10,697 nucleotides of DNA, from positions 1-10,697 of the forward strand of contig JACPNI010000005.1 in NCBI GenBank assembly GCA_016185555.1, given 5' to 3'. This stretch comes from Candidatus Woesearchaeota archaeon. GTDB lineage: Archaea; Nanobdellota; Nanobdellia; SCGC-AAA011-G17; JACPNG01. Of the stretch, positions 1 to 5,740 are shown piece after piece. The first letter of the stretch is position 1. Every line of letters starts with the position of its first letter. Under the pieces are notes generated by a model. The model saw nothing but the letters and a program-made list of their open reading frames with translations, ran no database searches and had not been told where the DNA came from. The position numbers and the translations under genes are program-made.

Positions 1-2
1 AA

Positions 3-323
3 ATGATTAATATAACTGATAAAGCTGCTGATAAGGTTAAAGACCTTTTGAAAAGCGAAAAGAAAGAAGGATATGGGTTAAGGATTGAAGTAGTTCCTGG
101 CGGATGTTCTGGCTTTCAGTATGGTTTCTCGTTTGATAATAAAAAAACAAAAGCCGATAAGGTAATAGAGAAAAACGGCCTTAAGGTGTATGTTGACAAA
201 GACAGCCTGGATATGATAGATGGTGCTGTTGTTGATTTCGTAGAAACATTGCAAGGGGCAGGTTTCAAAGTAAGCAACCCAAAAGCAAAATCAAGCTGTG
301 GCTGTGGCCATTCTTTTAGCTAA
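3..323 (+). CDS. A-type iron-sulfur carrier (IscA/ErpA/HesB family)
   Basis: This 106-residue protein belongs to the HesB/IscA family, which carries an Fe-S cluster and hands it to apo-proteins in the cytosol. The three family cysteines are present: C35 in the GGCSG motif, and C99 and C101 in the C-terminal SSCGCG motif. The length is normal for the family, and the glycine-rich stretch before the last cysteines (LQGAGF, about 83-88) is typical. The ATG is only two bases inside the window, so its promoter, its leader and any upstream operon partner cannot be seen. No other Fe-S assembly gene lies in the window. I cannot tell IscA from ErpA or SufA, so I give no symbol. The family call is firm; the exact target proteins are unknown. 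Confidence 0.93.
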   Translation: MINITDKAADKVKDLLKSEKKEGYGLRIEVVPGGCSGFQYGFSFDNKKTKADKVIEKNGLKVYVDKDSLDMIDGAVVDFVETLQGAGFKVSNPKAKSSCGCGHSFS

Positions 324-343
324 ATTCTTGGGATCTTTAAAGG

Positions 344-355
344 TTTATTTTATTT
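344..355 (+). terminator. T-rich tract, possible archaeal terminator
   Basis: A run of T-rich sequence (TTTATTTTATTT) follows the stop of the Fe-S carrier gene by about 20 bases and precedes the convergent Fic gene end. Archaeal RNA polymerase can terminate on T-rich tracts without a hairpin. No stable stem is visible, and the local AT-richness makes such tracts common, so this is weak. Confidence 0.3.
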
Positions 356-368
356 GTTGGATTAAAGA

Positions 369-1307
369 TTATTTTTCTTTCTTGTGCCCGTAACTTCTTA
401 TTTGATCTATAATCAATCGTAGTATCCTGGAGGTATATTCTTTATAACCTCCTTTATCAGCGATGTCTAATGATTGATAATACTCCTCTCTCTTCTCAAA
501 TGGGATAAAAAACATAGGGAATCCTTTTTTCATTAGGATAAAATTCATAACTGTTCTGGCTGTTCTTCCATTTCCATCTTCAAATGGATGTATCCAGGTT
601 AATTTTGCATGAATTAATGAAGCTAATTCAAAAGGATGTAGCCTATTTTTATTTGCACTATACCACTTAAAAAAGTTCAGCATATGCTTTTTAACTTCAG
701 TATGTGGGGGAGGAACATGCGTTGAGCCTTGTATCTGCACATCAAAAAATCTTATTCTGCCTCCATAAACTACGCCTGTATTTTTAGTAAGAATCTCATT
801 AACTTTTTCAAGTAATTTCGTGTTTAAACCTCCTTTATAATTTTTGATATAATCTAAGCACTCTTTCCCGTTTATCGCTTCATTATAATCCTCTGCACGT
901 ACTCCTGAAGGGATTACCTTATCTTTTAGAATGAGCGCTGTTTGTCTCAGGGTAAGCCTATTGCCTTCAATTGCATTAGAATGGTAGGTAAACCTTATTA
1001 CAAAATCTTCATTCAGCTTTTCTCTCACACTTTTTGGAATTTGTTTAAGCCAAGTGCTGTAACTCTCTTTTAAATCTTGCAGGGTTTCTGCATCAAGCTC
1101 TGAAAGATAAGTATAATTTGAGAGTTTTAAGAAGGGTTTTGATTTATTCTCTATTTCTTTAACATATTTTTTTAATTCTTTCTGTGAAGGTTTTTTGTCT
1201 CCTAAGAAAATCCTGATCTTTTTCCATTTATTTAAACTGAGTCTTACATTCTTTGTAAGATAATAGTACTCTCTATTGTTCCGTTTTATGGTTTCAATAT
1301 AAGCCAT
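369..1307 (-). CDS. Fic-domain protein (class II, self-inhibited AMPylator type)
   Basis: Fic enzymes transfer a nucleotide monophosphate, usually AMP from ATP, to a hydroxyl side chain of a target protein. With the start used here (312 residues), the core motif HPFEDGNGRTAR lies at about 240-251 with catalytic His240. It matches HPFx(D/E)GNGRxxR in full, so the enzyme should be active. Upstream at about 110-116, SNAIEGN fits the (S/T)xxxE(G/N) inhibitory helix, whose glutamate blocks ATP binding. Its N-terminal placement makes this class II, with inhibition inside the same chain, so no separate antitoxin is needed. The frame can be extended to a GTG at 1325, but the TATA-like box at 1330-1337 puts the transcription start near 1307, so the ATG there is preferred and the mRNA would be leaderless. 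The target is unknown. Role could be stress control, toxin-like or housekeeping. Confidence 0.92.
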   Translation of the reverse strand: MAYIETIKRNNREYYYLTKNVRLSLNKWKKIRIFLGDKKPSQKELKKYVKEIENKSKPFLKLSNYTYLSELDAETLQDLKESYSTWLKQIPKSVREKLNEDFVIRFTYHSNAIEGNRLTLRQTALILKDKVIPSGVRAEDYNEAINGKECLDYIKNYKGGLNTKLLEKVNEILTKNTGVVYGGRIRFFDVQIQGSTHVPPPHTEVKKHMLNFFKWYSANKNRLHPFELASLIHAKLTWIHPFEDGNGRTARTVMNFILMKKGFPMFFIPFEKREEYYQSLDIADKGGYKEYTSRILRLIIDQIRSYGHKKEK

Positions 1308-1329
1308 ACAATATTGTAAGAGCACATAA

Positions 1330-1337
1330 TATATAAA
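1330..1337 (-). promoter_or_regulatory. TATA-like box for the Fic gene
   Basis: On the minus strand this reads TTTATATA, preceded by the purine-rich GAAATA as a possible BRE. Its centre is about 26 bases from the ATG at 1307, the usual archaeal TATA-to-start distance. This predicts a leaderless Fic transcript separate from the methyltransferase mRNA, and argues against the upstream GTG start. Confidence 0.5.
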
Positions 1338-1397
1338 TATTTCGGTTATTTGTGCACATACAGTATTCGGACAAACAAATTTATACCTTCTTTAGGT

Positions 1398-2186
1398 TTA
1401 AGCCTCTGGATTAATATTTGAACAAACTTGTTTCCTAAATGAAACAGCCTCGCAAGATCTTTCAATATAAACTGCATCAGCTTTTACTTTTTCATACTTA
1501 TCAGTAAGATAATCTATTAGTGCTTTTTCGATATCTTCATTCCAGGACTCTTTTCTATAGCATGATGCTGCCTTAAGGTTGTCTATTGCCTCATCTATTG
1601 TTTTGTATTTGAAAAAAGTTTTGATCCTTGAATATCTAAATCCAGTTACAGAGTCTTTTAGATTTGTATAAAGGTTAATTATGTCCATTAAATGATCCTT
1701 TATGTTCTTATCTTTATAGTTTGTAAATCTTGCCTTGTCTTTAAGAATCAATGTACCGACCCCGTCAAATTCACTATGCTTTGCTAATGATGGTTCTAAA
1801 AGCAAAATTGGGCTATCCTCCCTGCAAACCCTTAATATTTCCTTCAATGCCTTTTCTTTATCCAACATAAAAAAACAGAAGCTGCATAAAACCCCATCAA
1901 CAGAATTATCTTTTAATGGAATTGAACATGCATCACCATTAATCAACTTAATATTGTACTTATATTCTTCACGTGATTTTAATAAATCAAGATGCTCTTT
2001 ATTTTTATCTAATGCATAAATTTTCTTTGCATTTTCAGCTAACCTGACAGAAAACCTTCCAACACCGCACCCAACATCAAGTATTTCCTTGTTTTCAGGC
2101 TGCAGGTTACTAAGAATCTCATTAAAAACCCTTTGTTCTGGGTCATAAAACCTAGTCCAGATTCTTTCAAATTCAAGAAAGCCCAT
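1398..2186 (-). CDS. Class I SAM-dependent methyltransferase
   Basis: This 262-residue protein has a Rossmann-type methyltransferase fold of the Methyltransf_11/UbiE-like group. Motif I, LDVGCGVGR, is at 36-44 and binds S-adenosylmethionine. Asp60 ends the second strand, where it would hold the ribose. NGDA at 83-86 and the hydrophobic DGVLCSFCFFML segment around 97-108 follow in the expected order, then a proline-rich strand LLLEP near 128-132. The roughly 130-residue C-terminal part is charged and not recognised; it may set substrate choice. The gene begins one base after the stop of the secreted-protein gene (TGA-T-ATG), so translation is probably coupled and both share the promoter at 2586-2593. 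The substrate cannot be read from the sequence. The nearby metK makes its cofactor, but it is divergent and need not be functionally linked. Confidence 0.85.
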   Translation of the reverse strand: MGFLEFERIWTRFYDPEQRVFNEILSNLQPENKEILDVGCGVGRFSVRLAENAKKIYALDKNKEHLDLLKSREEYKYNIKLINGDACSIPLKDNSVDGVLCSFCFFMLDKEKALKEILRVCREDSPILLLEPSLAKHSEFDGVGTLILKDKARFTNYKDKNIKDHLMDIINLYTNLKDSVTGFRYSRIKTFFKYKTIDEAIDNLKAASCYRKESWNEDIEKALIDYLTDKYEKVKADAVYIERSCEAVSFRKQVCSNINPEA

Positions 2187-2187
2187 A

Positions 2188-2562
2188 TCAACACCCAGGA
2201 ACTTTTTTATAGTCTACCTTAAAATCCCTAAAATTATCAACTTCATCAAATTTTCCATCTAGATTATTATCCCTATAAACCTTCCTCTGGTTTAGGTCTA
2301 TTACCTCATATTTTTTTAAACTGTCACTACCACATACCCTATAACGAACAACAAATTTTGCTTCCCATTTTCTCCCATCATCTTCGCCATATGCAATAGT
2401 TTCTAAAAAAGGCCTTCCTTTATTATATAAAACACTTTTCTCACTTGGTTTTAGGTGAAAATAATATGGAGGATAAACCTCACCAGCTTTAGCATTCAGG
2501 CCTAAAGTCAAGATTAGTGCTGTAAAAGTCAAGGTTCTTTTCATATTTTTCTTAGGATTCAT
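2188..2562 (-). CDS. Small secreted protein with EF-hand-like calcium loop
   Basis: This 124-residue protein is not recognised as a named family. The N-terminus is a classical signal peptide: Lys residues at 4, 5 and 8, a hydrophobic core at about 11-22, and AKA at 24-26 before a probable cleavage site, so export is expected. Near the C-terminus the 12-residue stretch at 98-109 fits a calcium-binding EF-hand loop, with D98, N100, D102, G103, F105, D106 and D109 at positions 1, 3, 5, 6, 8, 9 and 12. C77 and C124 could form a disulfide. The ATG at 2562 lies about 26 bases from a TATA-like box, so I prefer it to the in-frame ATG at 2544, although both leave the signal peptide intact. The gene is first in a two-gene unit with the methyltransferase. 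Confidence 0.75.
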   Translation of the reverse strand: MNPKKNMKRTLTFTALILTLGLNAKAGEVYPPYYFHLKPSEKSVLYNKGRPFLETIAYGEDDGRKWEAKFVVRYRVCGSDSLKKYEVIDLNQRKVYRDNNLDGKFDEVDNFRDFKVDYKKVPGC

Positions 2563-2585
2563 TCTTTATTCTGAATCATTATCAG

Positions 2586-2593
2586 TTTATAAA
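2586..2593 (-). promoter_or_regulatory. TATA-like box for the secreted-protein/methyltransferase operon
   Basis: The palindromic TTTATAAA lies about 26 bases from the ATG at 2562 when read on the minus strand. This predicts a leaderless or nearly leaderless transcript and supports that start codon. Confidence 0.5.
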
Positions 2594-2599
2594 ATCTAT

Positions 2600-2615
2600 T
2601 ATTCTTTAAAGAATA
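2600..2615. promoter_or_regulatory. Perfect 16-bp palindrome between divergent promoters (candidate operator)
   Basis: TATTCTTTAAAGAATA is identical to its reverse complement over all 16 bases. It sits between the leftward TATA-like box at 2586-2593 and the rightward metK promoter region. A further inverted copy of the inner half-site, GAATA-TTT-TATTC, follows at 2611-2623. A dimeric regulator could bind here and affect both directions. No regulator is identified, and the AT-rich background makes palindromes less surprising than they look. Confidence 0.4.
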
Positions 2616-2630
2616 TTTTATTCATAAAGT

Positions 2631-2640
2631 TTTAAAATAT
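2631..2640 (+). promoter_or_regulatory. Possible TATA-like box for metK
   Basis: TTTAAAATAT lies about 25 bases before position 2661, which would give a short leader ahead of metK. A second AT-rich candidate at 2657-2668 cannot be excluded, so the position is uncertain. Confidence 0.35.
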
Positions 2641-2683
2641 TTGAAATCAGCATAAACTTAATAAAAATATGGGGGTATTTTAT

Positions 2684-3916
2684 ATGTCAAGAAAAAAATT
2701 ATGGGCTTCTGAGTGTGTTACTGAGGGACATCCTGATAAAGTAGCAGACCAAATTGCCGACACAATCTTGGATTATTGCTTGGGAATAGACCCGGATTCA
2801 AGGTTTGCAATGGATATGGTGATAAAAAATGATAAATTTATGATTGGTGGTGAGATTACATCAAAAGCAATTGTTGATCAAGCCATTGTAAGAGAATTAA
2901 TTAGATCTAAATTAGAAGATATTGGTTATAATGCAAAAGATAAGAAAGATATTGAAGAGATGGGAATAAGCAGCAATCATTTTGATTTGGAATTACTTTT
3001 AACAATGCAAAGTCCTGATATTTCTCAGGGCGTAACTGAAACTAGTGATAAAGAACAGGGAGCAGGCGATCAAGGTATAATGTTTGGTTATGCTTGCAAT
3101 GAAACACCAAGCTTTATGCCGTTAGATTATGAAATAGCAAGGGATTTATGCCTACAACTGTCTAAAGCGAGAAAAGAAGGAATAATGTCTTATTTAAGAC
3201 CTGATGGAAAATCACAAGTAACAATAGAGTATGAAGATGATAAGCCAAGTAGGTTAGTTTCTTTAGTAATTGCAGCATCACATAATGATTCTATTACACA
3301 ACTAAAAGTACAAAGTGATATAATTTATTATGTTATGAGTCCTATAGTTGCTAAATACGCTAAACTAATCGACACTTTTAATCAAAATAGTTGGCATATA
3401 AACGGTACAGGAAAATTTATTGTATGTGGTCCTAAAGGTGATTCCGGAGAAGTAGGAAGAAAGATCGTTGTTGACCAGTATGGTTCCAGAAGCCCTGTTG
3501 GTGGTGGTGCATTTTCAGGAAAAGACCCAAGTAAGGTAGATAGAAGCGCAGCTTATTATGCAAGGTATGCAGCCAAGAATATAGTTGCAGCTGGTTTAGC
3601 AGATAGATGCAATGTGTTTGTTGCTTATTGCATTGGTAAATCAAAACCAGAAGCACTAAATATTGAAACTTATGGCACTGCTAAAATACCAGAAGAAAGA
3701 ATAGAAGAACTTCTTAGAAAACATTTTAGCTTTAAACCAAAAGACATTATTGCAGAACTGGATTTAAGACGTCCAATTTATGCAAAAACTGCAGCCTATG
3801 GTCACTTTGGAAGAGATGATCCAGATTTTACATGGGAAAGGCTGGATAAGGCTGAGATTCTGAGGTCTGAAGGTTTTGAAAAGAAAATATACGATAAACT
3901 TTTTTGCCTGCCTTAG
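2684..3916 (+). CDS. metK: S-adenosylmethionine synthetase, bacterial type
   Basis: MetK joins methionine and ATP to make S-adenosylmethionine, releasing phosphate and pyrophosphate. The protein is the bacterial/eukaryotic type, not the separate archaeal MAT family. With this start (410 residues), TEGHPDK is at 13-19, the GAGDQGIMFGYA signature begins at 126, and the glycine-rich loop GGGAFSGKDPSKVDRSAA spans 273-290. All are intact, so it should be active. Bacterial enzymes are usually about 380-400 residues. The frame also opens at an ATG at 2669, adding five residues not seen in the family. I prefer 2684 because a G-run (2671-2675) eight bases before it could act as a Shine-Dalgarno. The gene is divergent from the secreted-protein/methyltransferase unit, is monocistronic, and probably reflects an old transfer from bacteria. 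Confidence 0.97.
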   Translation: MSRKKLWASECVTEGHPDKVADQIADTILDYCLGIDPDSRFAMDMVIKNDKFMIGGEITSKAIVDQAIVRELIRSKLEDIGYNAKDKKDIEEMGISSNHFDLELLLTMQSPDISQGVTETSDKEQGAGDQGIMFGYACNETPSFMPLDYEIARDLCLQLSKARKEGIMSYLRPDGKSQVTIEYEDDKPSRLVSLVIAASHNDSITQLKVQSDIIYYVMSPIVAKYAKLIDTFNQNSWHINGTGKFIVCGPKGDSGEVGRKIVVDQYGSRSPVGGGAFSGKDPSKVDRSAAYYARYAAKNIVAAGLADRCNVFVAYCIGKSKPEALNIETYGTAKIPEERIEELLRKHFSFKPKDIIAELDLRRPIYAKTAAYGHFGRDDPDFTWERLDKAEILRSEGFEKKIYDKLFCLP

Positions 3917-3945
3917 GCTTGGATTTTTATTTAAATAATTTCTTT
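3906..3945 (+). terminator. Possible metK terminator
   Basis: A short stem (GCCT with AGGC, five-base loop, 3906-3918) overlaps the end of metK. It is followed by T-rich sequence from 3924, including a run of five T. The stem is only four pairs, so the T-rich tract is the stronger part of the signal. Confidence 0.3.
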
Positions 3946-3965
3946 AAAAATTGGTTTGCATAACC

Positions 3966-3973
3966 TTTAAATA
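3966..3973 (+). promoter_or_regulatory. TATA-like box for the toxin-antitoxin/scpA operon
   Basis: TTTAAATA lies about 28 bases (centre) ahead of the ATG at 3998, so transcription should begin at or a few bases before that codon. This is the clearest archaeal promoter driving the following three genes. Confidence 0.55.
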
Positions 3974-3978
3974 TTACA

Positions 3979-3996
3979 AAGAATACGTATATTCTT
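3979..3996. promoter_or_regulatory. Inverted repeat over the start site, candidate antitoxin operator
   Basis: AAGAATA and TATTCTT form perfect seven-base arms around a four-base CGTA centre. The repeat begins six bases after the TATA-like box and ends one base before the ATG at 3998, so a bound protein would block polymerase. The second gene of the operon has an AbrB/MazE-type DNA-binding domain, and such antitoxins often repress their own promoter. Binding is inferred. Confidence 0.45.
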
Positions 3997-3997
3997 A

Positions 3998-4234
3998 ATG
4001 AAATTAAAGATAAACTGGGATCATAAAAGAACAAAACATGCTATAGAAAGAATGTGGCTAAGGGGAATTTCAGGGAAAGACATAATGAATGCTCTCCTAA
4101 AAGGACAAAAGAGGAAACAAAAAGATAACTTAATCGAAGCATTTCATTCCTATTATAGTGTTGTATATGCTGAATATTTTTTTAAGGAACAAAACATACA
4201 CAAAATATACCCGGTAACTGTAAAAATATGGTAG
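3998..4234 (+). CDS. DUF4258-like putative toxin
   Basis: This 78-residue basic protein resembles DUF4258 proteins, small RelE-like-fold proteins often paired with zinc-finger antitoxins. The family-like pattern is the N-terminal HAIERMWLRGISGKDI block at about 14-29, where a conserved His/Arg helix is followed by a loop and helix, and the short C-terminal strand YPVTVKIW. If it follows the related toxins it would cleave or block mRNA, but catalytic residues cannot be assigned from this sequence alone. Its last seven bases overlap the start of the next gene (ATGGTAG), which implies coupled translation and fixed stoichiometry, as expected for a toxin-antitoxin pair. The toxin-first order matches MqsR/MqsA-type systems. 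The start is at the expected leaderless position. Toxicity is inferred from family and context. Confidence 0.65.
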   Translation: MKLKINWDHKRTKHAIERMWLRGISGKDIMNALLKGQKRKQKDNLIEAFHSYYSVVYAEYFFKEQNIHKIYPVTVKIW

Positions 4235-4575
4235 AAGAAATACTTTCATATAGATGTAATTGTGGCGGGCTGCTTAAAAAAAGCCATACACAGGTGGAAT
4301 TTTTTGGAATTGACTTTGGTATTAGGGAATGTGAAGTATGTACAAAATGTGGATCTGAATATTTAAATGAAGAAACTCTAGAGGAAGTAGAGCAAGAGGT
4401 TAAAAAGAGAAAATTATTTGGATTGGAAAAACAAGCACAAATCACAAAATCCGGAAATTCATTGGTTATCAGAATTCCCCCAGAAATAGCAAAATTTATT
4501 GGTGTACATTATAAAGATAATATAAGGATTTATCCTAAAGGAGAAAATAAAATAGAAATTGAAGTACTAAGTTAG
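4228..4575 (+). CDS. Zinc-finger (YgiT/MqsA-type) plus AbrB-domain antitoxin
   Basis: The 115-residue protein has two parts. Residues 1-46 carry C10 and C12 (CNC), then C38 and C41 (CTKC), with an additional C35; this pattern fits a YgiT-type zinc finger, which in MqsA binds zinc and contacts the toxin. Residues 65-115 resemble an AbrB/SpoVT/MazE swapped-hairpin domain: QITKSGNSLVIRIPPEIAK near 70-88 is a clear match. In MqsA the DNA-binding part is a helix-turn-helix, so this protein swaps in a different one. It overlaps the putative toxin gene by seven bases and sits 14 bases ahead of scpA. The likely roles are neutralising the partner and repressing the promoter at the inverted repeat 3979-3996. 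Confidence 0.75.
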   Translation: MVEEILSYRCNCGGLLKKSHTQVEFFGIDFGIRECEVCTKCGSEYLNEETLEEVEQEVKKRKLFGLEKQAQITKSGNSLVIRIPPEIAKFIGVHYKDNIRIYPKGENKIEIEVLS

Positions 4576-4589
4576 ATGAAATTAGAAAG

Positions 4590-5306
4590 ATGCAAGAACA
4601 ACTGTATGATATGTTGATGAAGCAGGATGAAATTACCTGGCAGACAATTATCTATGAGTTAATTAAAAGTGAGCAAATGGATCCATGGGATATTGATATT
4701 TCTATATTATCACAAAGGTACATGGCTGCAGTAAAAAAACTCCAGGAAATGAATTTTTTCATATCCGGGAAGGTAATCCTTGCATGCGCTCTATTGTTAA
4801 AAATAAAGTCAGACAAATTAGTTGCTGAAGAAATAGCCGGATTTGACAGTTATCTATTCAATAAACAGGAAATTGAAGAGCTAGAGGAGTTTATACAGGA
4901 GAATACACGATATAAGGATGTTGATATTCCAAAGTTAGCGATTAAAACACCCCAGGCAAGAAAAAGAAAGGTTAGCGTTAATGATCTTATTAATGCACTG
5001 CAAAAGGCCTTGGATGTAAGCAATAGGAAGATATTAAGAAAAATCCATGAAGAGAGCTTTAAAGGCCCACCAATACCAGAAAAAAGATACGATATAACTG
5101 AGATGATACAAAAAATGTTTGAAAAAATAAACCTAAAACTCCTATTTACAAATCCAGTTACATTTTCTCATCTTTTAGAAAGCGATAAAAGAGAGGATAA
5201 AATAATGACATTCATCCCACTATTGCACTTGGATTTCCAAAATAAGATAGTTCTAGAACAAAAAGAACATTTCGGTGATATTGAGGTTCATATTAAAACT
5301 GATTAA
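4590..5306 (+). CDS. scpA: Segregation and condensation protein A (kleisin)
   Basis: ScpA is the kleisin subunit that bridges the heads of an SMC dimer and, with ScpB, forms the condensin that compacts and separates chromosomes. The 238-residue length is normal. The N-terminal helical domain has the family hallmark MDPWDIDI at 30-37, followed by the ISGKVILACALLLKIKSDKL helix at about 58-77. The middle (about 95-140) is charged and probably flexible. The C-terminal winged helix ends in TFIPLLHLDFQNKIVLEQ-like sequence with FGDI, as in other ScpA proteins. Neither smc nor scpB is in the window. The gene starts 14 bases after the antitoxin gene with no visible promoter between them, so it probably shares that operon. 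It converges on the next gene, with only five bases between the stops. Confidence 0.92.
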   Translation: MQEQLYDMLMKQDEITWQTIIYELIKSEQMDPWDIDISILSQRYMAAVKKLQEMNFFISGKVILACALLLKIKSDKLVAEEIAGFDSYLFNKQEIEELEEFIQENTRYKDVDIPKLAIKTPQARKRKVSVNDLINALQKALDVSNRKILRKIHEESFKGPPIPEKRYDITEMIQKMFEKINLKLLFTNPVTFSHLLESDKREDKIMTFIPLLHLDFQNKIVLEQKEHFGDIEVHIKTD

Positions 5307-5311
5307 ACTGC

Positions 5312-5614
5312 CTATAGTTCTAGTCCTGTATTCCTTAAATAGTCTGGAGACCTCTGTAAACCTGTTCTTACACTTCTTAATAGTCCGAAGAATCTTGTAT
5401 TCCCATCCAAATCAGGCTCACAAACCTTGCCTCTTACAACTACCGTAAAAGATTTACCTTTATAGCTCCCACTAAATCTTCCTTCTTTTCCTTGGGTTAA
5501 AGAGTCCCCTATTTCTAAATACTCTTCAGGTGATATTTGTAGATTATGCTTACCAATATGCTCCACAATTGACTCTATTGAGCTACCGACATATTTTCCA
5601 TATAGTCTTTGCAT
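5312..5614 (-). CDS. Hypothetical 100-residue protein
   Basis: I do not recognise this protein. It is soluble-looking, with no signal peptide or membrane segment. A short helical N-terminal region (about 10-40) is followed by a probable beta-rich segment, SGSYKGKSFTVVVRGKV near 48-64, with one cysteine. A longer frame opens at an ATG at 5638, but I choose 5614: a strong Shine-Dalgarno GGAGG lies five bases before it, and the TATA-like box at 5653-5660 predicts transcription starting near 5630, which is downstream of the first ATG. It is alone on its strand, convergent with scpA and divergent from the 5741 operon. The strong ribosome site suggests it is a real, well-translated gene. It could regulate a neighbour, but nothing in the sequence shows this. 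Confidence 0.6.
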   Translation of the reverse strand: MQRLYGKYVGSSIESIVEHIGKHNLQISPEEYLEIGDSLTQGKEGRFSGSYKGKSFTVVVRGKVCEPDLDGNTRFFGLLRSVRTGLQRSPDYLRNTGLEL

Positions 5615-5619
5615 TTTTG

Positions 5620-5624
5620 CCTCC
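5620..5624 (-). promoter_or_regulatory. Strong Shine-Dalgarno that decides the start at 5614
   Basis: On the minus strand the sequence reads AAAGGAGGCAAAAATG. GGAGG with five-base spacing is the best ribosome site in the window, and it lies inside the longer frame that would start at 5638. It fixes the start at 5614. Confidence 0.65.
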
Positions 5625-5652
5625 TTTATACTATTCATAGAGGCAACCCCAC

Positions 5653-5660
5653 TATTTAAA
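5653..5660 (-). promoter_or_regulatory. TATA-like box for the 100-residue gene
   Basis: TTTAAATA on the minus strand, preceded by the purine-rich GAAAGA, is centred 18 bases upstream of the ATG at 5638. Transcription should therefore start near 5630, giving a roughly 16-base leader that carries the GGAGG site. Confidence 0.5.
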
Positions 5661-5703
5661 TCTTTCGTTTTTTATCTTTTTATAGTAGTAACAAATGGAA
5701 AGG

Positions 5704-5711
5704 TTTATTAA
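5704..5711 (+). promoter_or_regulatory. TATA-like box for the four-gene operon
   Basis: GGAAAGG (BRE-like, 5697-5703) is followed directly by TTTATTAA. The expected transcription start is near 5733, a few bases before the ATG at 5741. GGAG at 5733-5736 may or may not be in the transcript. An alternative box at 5677-5685 would give a longer leader. Confidence 0.5.
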
Positions 5712-5740
5712 GTAATTGATACTCCGTTTATTGGAGAAAA

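Noticed and set aside
1308..1325. GTG start at 1325 for the Fic gene, adding six residues
   Set aside because: The TATA-like box at 1330-1337 is too close to it; the box fits a leaderless start at the ATG at 1307.
1735..2019. Plus-strand frame inside the methyltransferase gene
   Set aside because: It lies opposite a gene with clear SAM-binding motifs and has no recognisable protein features.
5722..5736. CTCC/GGAG hairpin ahead of the membrane-protein gene as a translation switch
   Set aside because: The stem has only four pairs, and the predicted transcription start near 5733 would leave half of it out of the mRNA.
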